Part shown: positions 58,701-64,000 of the stretch, piece after piece
Layout: every line of letters starts with the position of its first letter
Numbering within the stretch: the first letter of the stretch is position 1
Source: Acanthaster planci
Taxonomy: Eukaryota > Echinodermata > Asteroidea > Valvatida > Acanthasteridae
DNA: 64,000 bases
Direction: 5' to 3'
Assembly (NCBI RefSeq): GCF_001949145.1
Contig: NW_019091428.1
Span: 1-64,000, forward strand
Made by a program: the position numbers and the translations under genes
The notes under the pieces: model-generated
The model's database searches: none
What the model was told of the DNA's origin: nothing
The model's input: only the letters and a program-made list of their open reading frames with translations

Positions 58701-61700
58701 TTGGCAGGGCACCATCCGCTCCCTGAAATGGAATAGATAAAGGGGCCAATCTCCGATCTCAATACTCACAGGACAAAGCCAGCAATTTACAGTACAGAAA
58801 AGCCGCCTGCTGAGGCTCAGATTTGGCCATAGATACCAGTCAGCGTGGACGAGATTGGAGGCAAATGAAACAGTCACAAATTAGTCACCAAAAATTTTAA
58901 GGGCCCAACAGCAGTGTGCCGTAGGGTCTACAGTGTCCATTTGCCTGAAGGCACTCCTTAAAATAGTCGCTGCATGTGTTTAACATAAAAATTCAATACA
59001 AAAACACCAGATTTTAAAAGAGACTTTTTGAATAATCCTTAGATCGGGAAAATCCTGGGGGAAAAAAATCCTGACAGCAGAAGAATTCTGACAAGTCTCA
59101 CAAGTGGATGTTTCTTTCTGTATAAGTAAACAAATTTTACAATTTTGTTTATTGATAAAGTCTACAAATGTATCCTCTCAACTATTTGGAAGTAAGTCTT
59201 CTTCAAGGCAAATACAATGTACCTACAGTGAATCCCTTTTCCTCTTATAAACTGAATAATAATTATACTTAGGTTGCGTGATCAAGAGCCAATCTTTCTG
59301 GGCCAATCACATCATCCTTGGACACTGCTAGCATTAACAATTCCTCCCGAGCGTCGCAGCAAACTCACTTGGAATAAATCTGTTTTGCTTGTCAGTTTTC
59401 ACAGCAACACTTACAGTTGTTATTGCTGTACATCTTCTCAATCTGGCCACATCACCTCTAAGAACTGAACAAAAAAAAGTAAAAAATGTAAATACCACGC
59501 AAATTCCAAATTATGATAAAATTAGGGTCAATCTAGTACACAAATGCACAACGCGCCACTTCATTCGCTATAAAATGCCTGGTGGCATGTTACCGATCAG
59601 ATGTTCCTTATCAATGTTAACTTCATTTGAACTCACCGTTCATGATGACGGTTTCCGCAATATCATCGGCATTATGCCCTGTTGAAGACAAAAGAACAAA
59701 AAGTTAGGCTTGCCACACAGCACACCAATCTCATCCCCGCCTCTAGGAGAAAAAAGGTGCTCTATGAAACGGCACTACTTGTGACTATACCTGTGACGAT
59801 CTTGTCCGCCTTGACGAGTATAGCACCGCGGTCCAGAGCTTGTCGTCTGAAGACACCGCAGAATGTACAGTTACTCTTAAGCCCTATCTGCCTGACAATA
59901 GCATCCATAGTCCAGCCATACAGTTCCTATGAAAATGGAAAAATTGCACAGAGATGCTCTCACAAACTTTGTTAACTCCAAAAAGCCTTTGCCGGGATCC
60001 TTTCTTAACCCTCAAAAGTCCAGCACTTTTCAGGAATCCACTCACACATTCCTTGGTTTCATAACCTACTACATACATATATCACAAACCTAATACCTGT
60101 ATCTTACGCACACTTGAAGAAAACTTGACACTGATTACTGCCCTTCAGCTTCCCCTTGGAGTCGTCACAATTTTAGGTGGGCACGTGTAATATGTAGTCC
60201 ATGTAATAAACAATCTTGGGTTACTTGAAGTGCCCGATAAGGTCAGGAGATCACACACTGACTGAATTTGCAACATAAATCCAAATGATTGAAAGCAAAT
60301 GACATTCAAACAAACTTTGTTGCCTTTCTTTCACTACACTCAACTATTTTCCCGCATTATAACCATGACAGTGGAAACCTCCCTTCACAATTTTCAACTC
60401 GGCCGACATGTATTTGAATTGAATTGTGGGATACTTCCTAAAGTAACCAGACCAATGGGTCGGTTACTTGGCTCAAGGCCCAGTAAGAGTGAGAGGTCAC
60501 ATGAGTGTCCAAATTGACTGCAGTCAAGCCTGCACAAGTATTTGTGGTGGAAGTAATCGAACGAGCTCTACGTATACAGAAATGACACTTAATTTTGCTA
60601 GCTTTTAATAAAATCTCACCTCGTAAGAAACAATTTTCAGTGGCAAGTCATACTGCATTTGATTTCTCTTCACAGTCTGGTGGAAAAAACACAAACAAAA
60701 CGTCACTAAAAATCATACTTTCCATTTGGGGAAATAGCAAAAGCTGTGATATACATGTAGGGAACTAAAGCGCTGAAATGCAAACAAATGGAACATACAA
60801 GTACACGTTGGTTCACGTGCTGGTTCTACTTCCATACCGGTTCTTATGTGAGTGACTTATTCACTTCAGTGCTCCAAACAAATATTTCCCTCTTTCATGC
60901 ATGTTAAAAAAATAGGTTCCCTTAAAATAGGTTCCCTTTCACTCTGAGCTTAGTGACAAGGCTTTTTTTGCCAAAACAAAGAGTCTCTGCAAATTAACTT
61001 TTGCACCAAAATTTATGCATTTCAAGTGGTAGCAGGCATTTTAGTTTGCACACCTGCACACATCCAGATCTTACGCTTTTGGCTGAGAACATAACATTTG
61101 TGCCGCACAAATGAGAAAGAACTTTTTAGGTTTTAGTCCCACAAAAGCAATCTTGGGAAGGTTTTTCCTCAAACCTATCAGAAAGTATACAGTTCTTGTG
61201 ACATCACGGTACATGTACATCGTTGAAGAGCAAAATTCACTTTCAGTTTGACACCAAGTCATGGCCAAGGCCATATTATCCTTACCTCCAGGGAATCGTC
61301 TCTGTAGCCTGTTATTCCCTCATCCACTGAGAGAAGCACGATATCCAGCCCGTAGTCATGTCTCTCGTTCAAGAGCTTCATGACGTAAGCCAAGACTGTG
61401 GAGTCTATGGATGAAAAAAACACAAAATGAAACTCCTCGTGTTTGACAAAGTACGCAACGACCGCTGAGCAGCAAAAGTTAGATTTTGTCTTATCCAGAT
61501 TCAGAAGTCATTATTGAAGAAGCACAGCACTTGTGGGCAGGTGGTACGTGTGTGTAACATGTACATACATGCCTCTTTGACCAGTAGGGTGTCGTGATTT
61601 GCCAAACGCACGAGCCTGTCAAGTTGAAAAATGTGCGCACGCATGACCTGCCACGGCAGTTATGGCATCTCCTTGGATATGCACATGGGCTTCAAGTGCT

Positions 61701-62488
61701 GCAGCTGTGTCTCTTTCCACCATCATACCTGCCAACATTGACAAGTCGGCGGTCAGAATGCCCAAAGTACATGTACAGGTATTTCCAATCAGCAAGGAGC
61801 TAAGTGGTCTTATCTTCGTATGAAGTCCAAAGTTGAATGGGAATCGAATGGAATAAAAAAAGTGCCCACTTTAAAACAGTGAGGAATAATTTGGACACAC
61901 ATGTAGCGCCAGACTGATAAGACAGACCACTGTAAAGCTGAATGGTGCAATTATATGTACAGAAAGTTCCGCACGAGTATGCAGTTCCGAAGGTTGAGGG
62001 TGCTACGTGTATCCCAGTCAAGCCAAACTGTGTGGCCAATCGTTCCAAAACTACCATAGGCTGAAGGCTTTTATACCAATATCTGGAAGATGACACCAGT
62101 ACGCATGCACATGAACAATGTGAATTCTACAACTTGCACTGCCTGTGACGATGAAAGCTTTCACTAGACAAAATATGCATTATCCCTAACAGTCCTCAGT
62201 CCTCCAACAGGTGGAGGACTGAGGACTGTCAGGGTTATGGATCACTTTGAAGTATGAAAAAAGCAACACGGGAAAGAAAATGTCAAACATGAAAACTGCC
62301 TACATGTAAGCCTGGTCATGGTCCATTCAAAACAAAGACAGGAAAACTGCAGTGGCGCATGTACCTTTTCCGCCGGAAGCACCAACAGCAACCCTCTCGC
62401 CTCTCTTGAACAGTTCAGTATCCACAATGGTCTGGTGTATCTCTGCCTCAAAGGCCGCAAAGAAACATTCTTTGCACAGAGCATCCCC
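55731..62488 (-). CDS. CTU1: Cytosolic tRNA 2-thiouridylase subunit 1 (5' end missing)
   Basis: Ten exons read on the minus strand: 62488-62365, 61404-61286, 60676-60620, 59926-59791, 59678-59637, 59464-59415, 58722-58658, 57760-57636, 56757-56610, 55863-55731. All junctions are GT-AG with matching phase. In order: [18 protein letters not shown] with the second half of an N-terminal zinc site; the PP-loop SGGKDST split between the first two exons; [33 protein letters not shown] with the paired cysteines; [35 protein letters not shown]; the C-terminal zinc ribbon CHRCGY...[13 protein letters not shown]; then LGIGK. With CTU2 (NCS2) this enzyme activates U34 with ATP and adds sulfur from the URM1 relay, making mcm5s2U in tRNA-Lys, -Glu and -Gln. 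The first exon is not found with confidence. The final exon has a frame ambiguity (see findings). Confidence 0.95.
55944..56152. other. Assembly gap, 209 N
   Basis: Run of N inside the last CTU1 intron. Frames across it are artefacts. Confidence 1.
56810..57160. mobile_element. Long foldback MITE, family R4, copy 2
   Basis: Copy of the 50446-50796 element (shared AAATTTGAATAAAATCT, GAGTTATCTGATTGCACAT, GAATGGACTGGTTCCTTTGT). Inserted in a CTU1 intron about 50 bp from an exon. Confidence 0.8.
57361..57517. mobile_element. Foldback element, about 157 bp
   Basis: CATCTCTTCTGAAGTGTGG and GAGAAGAACC at the left are mirrored by GGTTC-type and CCACACTTCTTGAAGAGAT sequences at the right. Inner GACCAGGATG/TACCCTGGTC blocks also pair. 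Inside a CTU1 intron. Confidence 0.65.
58233..58575. mobile_element. Compound inverted-repeat element with GCCCGG ends
   Basis: Both ends carry a palindromic block beginning CCCGGCAAAA. The right one contains the perfect palindrome GGTCGTAAGCGCTTACGACC; the left is a mutated version (CGTCGTAAGTGCGCTTGCGC). An inner pair, GTTCCTGGTAAAAGGA and TCCTTTTGCCGGGAAC, is also inverted. In a CTU1 intron. Confidence 0.65.
62189..62229. repeat. Perfect 18-bp hairpin
   Basis: ACAGTCCTCAGTCCTCCA, a 5-nt loop, then the exact reverse complement. Imperfect pairing continues outward (TATCCCTA with AGGGTTATGG). In the first visible CTU1 intron. Confidence 0.85.
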
Positions 62489-62699
62489 CTGCATAAAAAC
62501 AAAAACAAAAGAAGAGCTATTTATATGAACCGCTCCATGCATGAGTCCATGGGCGTGTGTGTTTCACATGGATCTAGATCTCGGATTCCGGATCCGGATT
62601 TGTAGGAATCAAACGGGCCCCATGTGCCTCCTCATTTTTGACACAAGCTGGAGGGCAAGAGCTGAACACCACTGGTGTCGCTTATAAAGTGCTAACACA

Positions 62700-63430
62700 A
62701 CATATGGATTTGTAACATTATCCATATACATGTACATGTGCAGAAATCCTGACTCCCAAAACATTCCAGTTTAAAGGTTTCAGCCCCCTGAAAAGGTGGA
62801 TTGGATAGTGAAAAATACCAATGTACATGTACAAACATACATGTTTGTGTATTTCTGTGAGAACTGTCTCCACATGCACATGTACCTGACTGCCTTGGAA
62901 GAGCTTTGCGCATGACTTTTTCTCCATTTCTACATTTGTGTACTCGCTAAAACGCCTTGGAAACGAGAATCTACCGGTATTTCAAAGTACGTAGCATGTA
63001 CATCTGTACATGTAACTGTATGGACTATAACTTTTTTGTTTTTAGGAAATCTTCAAACTTGTCATGTTTACACAAGCTAACAATGGACACGTACATGTAC
63101 CTTGGCTCTAGTTCACAGGAGGGGTGTTTTGGATGGTACATGTACATGTAGTAACATGTACTCCCCGAATCCACTTTGTTTTACTGAACACTCTAAAATG
63201 GGAAGGCACCTGACTATGTACATGTACATGTCCATTCAGGAAAGACATAAAAAAGCATCTTTTTTCCAGTATACAGTAGTTTCATTATCAAGTGTTATGC
63301 AGCGCCATGATCTACGGTAGATGGAATGGCGCTATTTTATCTCGCTTTTATTATTATTTTTTATTACGACTGTGTACATATTTTTGTTGGACATGTACAT
63401 ATAACTATAGCTACAGGTACCAGTATAACT
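62700..63430. repeat. ATGTACAT-rich region
   Basis: The self-complementary word ACATGTACATGT and variants occur about nine times (for example near 62733, 62821, 63092, 63137, 63217 and 63392). It is a common simple-sequence signature in some marine deuterostome genomes. Confidence 0.7.
62886..62946 (-). CDS. CTU1: Candidate CTU1 exon upstream of the first clear exon
   Basis: The frame RVHKCRNGEKVMRKALPRQS leads up to a GTACAT donor at 62885 and resembles the family's first zinc half plus linker (C-x-x-C, then basic residues and T/S-G before DALCKEC). Problems: the expected second Cys is Gly, a TAG lies just upstream so the exon would need its own acceptor, and the donor phase is off by one base from exon 62488. 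Either chance, or one base is wrong in the G5 run at 62485-62489. Confidence 0.35.
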
Positions 63431-64000
63431 TCGCTTTGAGAATGCATTTTTCATTTTGACAGTAAATAAATATTTCATTGTCTGAAACTGCCCAGTGCTG
63501 CACAAGGATAGTAAATAATCTTTAATTCACTCCTGCGGCACATCATTTTCATTCCCGACAAAACTGTACATGAAATTTTTTAACAGGGAATGTCCCACTT
63601 TCGATTCAAGATACATGTAGCCGACTCAAGAATGAACCCAGTAAGGTCGGTAAACTTGCATTTCATGGAGGTTTTCTAAACACAGAAAAATCTGCAAAGC
63701 ACAACAAATTTTGTCGAGCAAAAACGGTTTCTATCACAGCCAAAAATGTCATGCATCAACTGGTTCTGTGTTGAACAGCTTCATTTAAAGGGTGTGAATC
63801 GCAGAAATTTGCTGTACTGGTATACTTGCTGTGGCTGCTTTTCATTTCTTTTTTGCTCAGCACATGTCCTGAGCATTATTTTCTGCTTGGCGGGCGGGCT
63901 AAGAAATTACATGCAAGTCCTCGGCCAATTTCAAGGCACTACTAAGCACATGATTTAACGCTGTAACAGAGGTTCTGTTTAGTTTACAGAGACTGTAAGG
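62947..64000. other. Right edge, no gene seen
   Basis: No recognisable exon. The start codon of CTU1 and its promoter may lie here or beyond the window. A fragment of the CCAATTTCATAG MITE family lies near 63923. Confidence 0.4.

Overview
The window is eukaryotic nuclear DNA: genes with GT-AG introns, AATAAA polyadenylation signals, pol III tRNA genes with internal promoters, and a dense load of LINE, SINE and inverted-repeat (MITE-like) elements. Frequent ATGTACAT words, MITE/SINE-rich introns of about 0.3-3.5 kb and the gene types suggest a marine invertebrate deuterostome (echinoderm or cephalochordate). The species assignment is inference. Two runs of N are assembly gaps.

Layout. At 0-0.9 kb lies a possible terminal exon of a gene that begins outside the window. 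The stretch 1-12 kb is repeat territory: a tandem duplication carrying a mariner/IS630-like element, a decayed LINE reverse transcriptase and several foldback elements. At 12.5-13.8 kb (minus) is a two-exon small heat shock protein gene with its own TATA box and heat shock element. Its N-terminus is a tandem array of Cys-Pro-Phe-Leu motifs flanked by histidine. The stretch 14-26 kb is gene-poor, dominated by a ~3 kb tandem segmental duplication and GGTCTY satellites. A degenerate LINE occupies 26.2-28.75 kb. At 30.3-31.7 kb (minus) is an intact single-exon GT92 glycosyltransferase. At 34.4-36.1 kb is a cluster of five near-identical tRNA-His(GTG) genes. At 38.4-53.2 kb (plus) an 11-exon gene encodes a 496-residue protein with tandem, degenerate cyclic-nucleotide-binding folds. 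At 55.7-62.5 kb (minus) is CTU1, the catalytic subunit of cytosolic tRNA wobble-uridine thiolase, complete except for its extreme 5' end.

The CNB-domain gene and CTU1 are convergent. No operon-like or cluster logic links the genes. The exon models were built by reading splice sites and checking phase across every junction: CNB gene 1491 nt, small heat shock gene 732 nt, both open throughout. The most novel feature is the heat shock protein with heme-regulatory-motif-like repeats.
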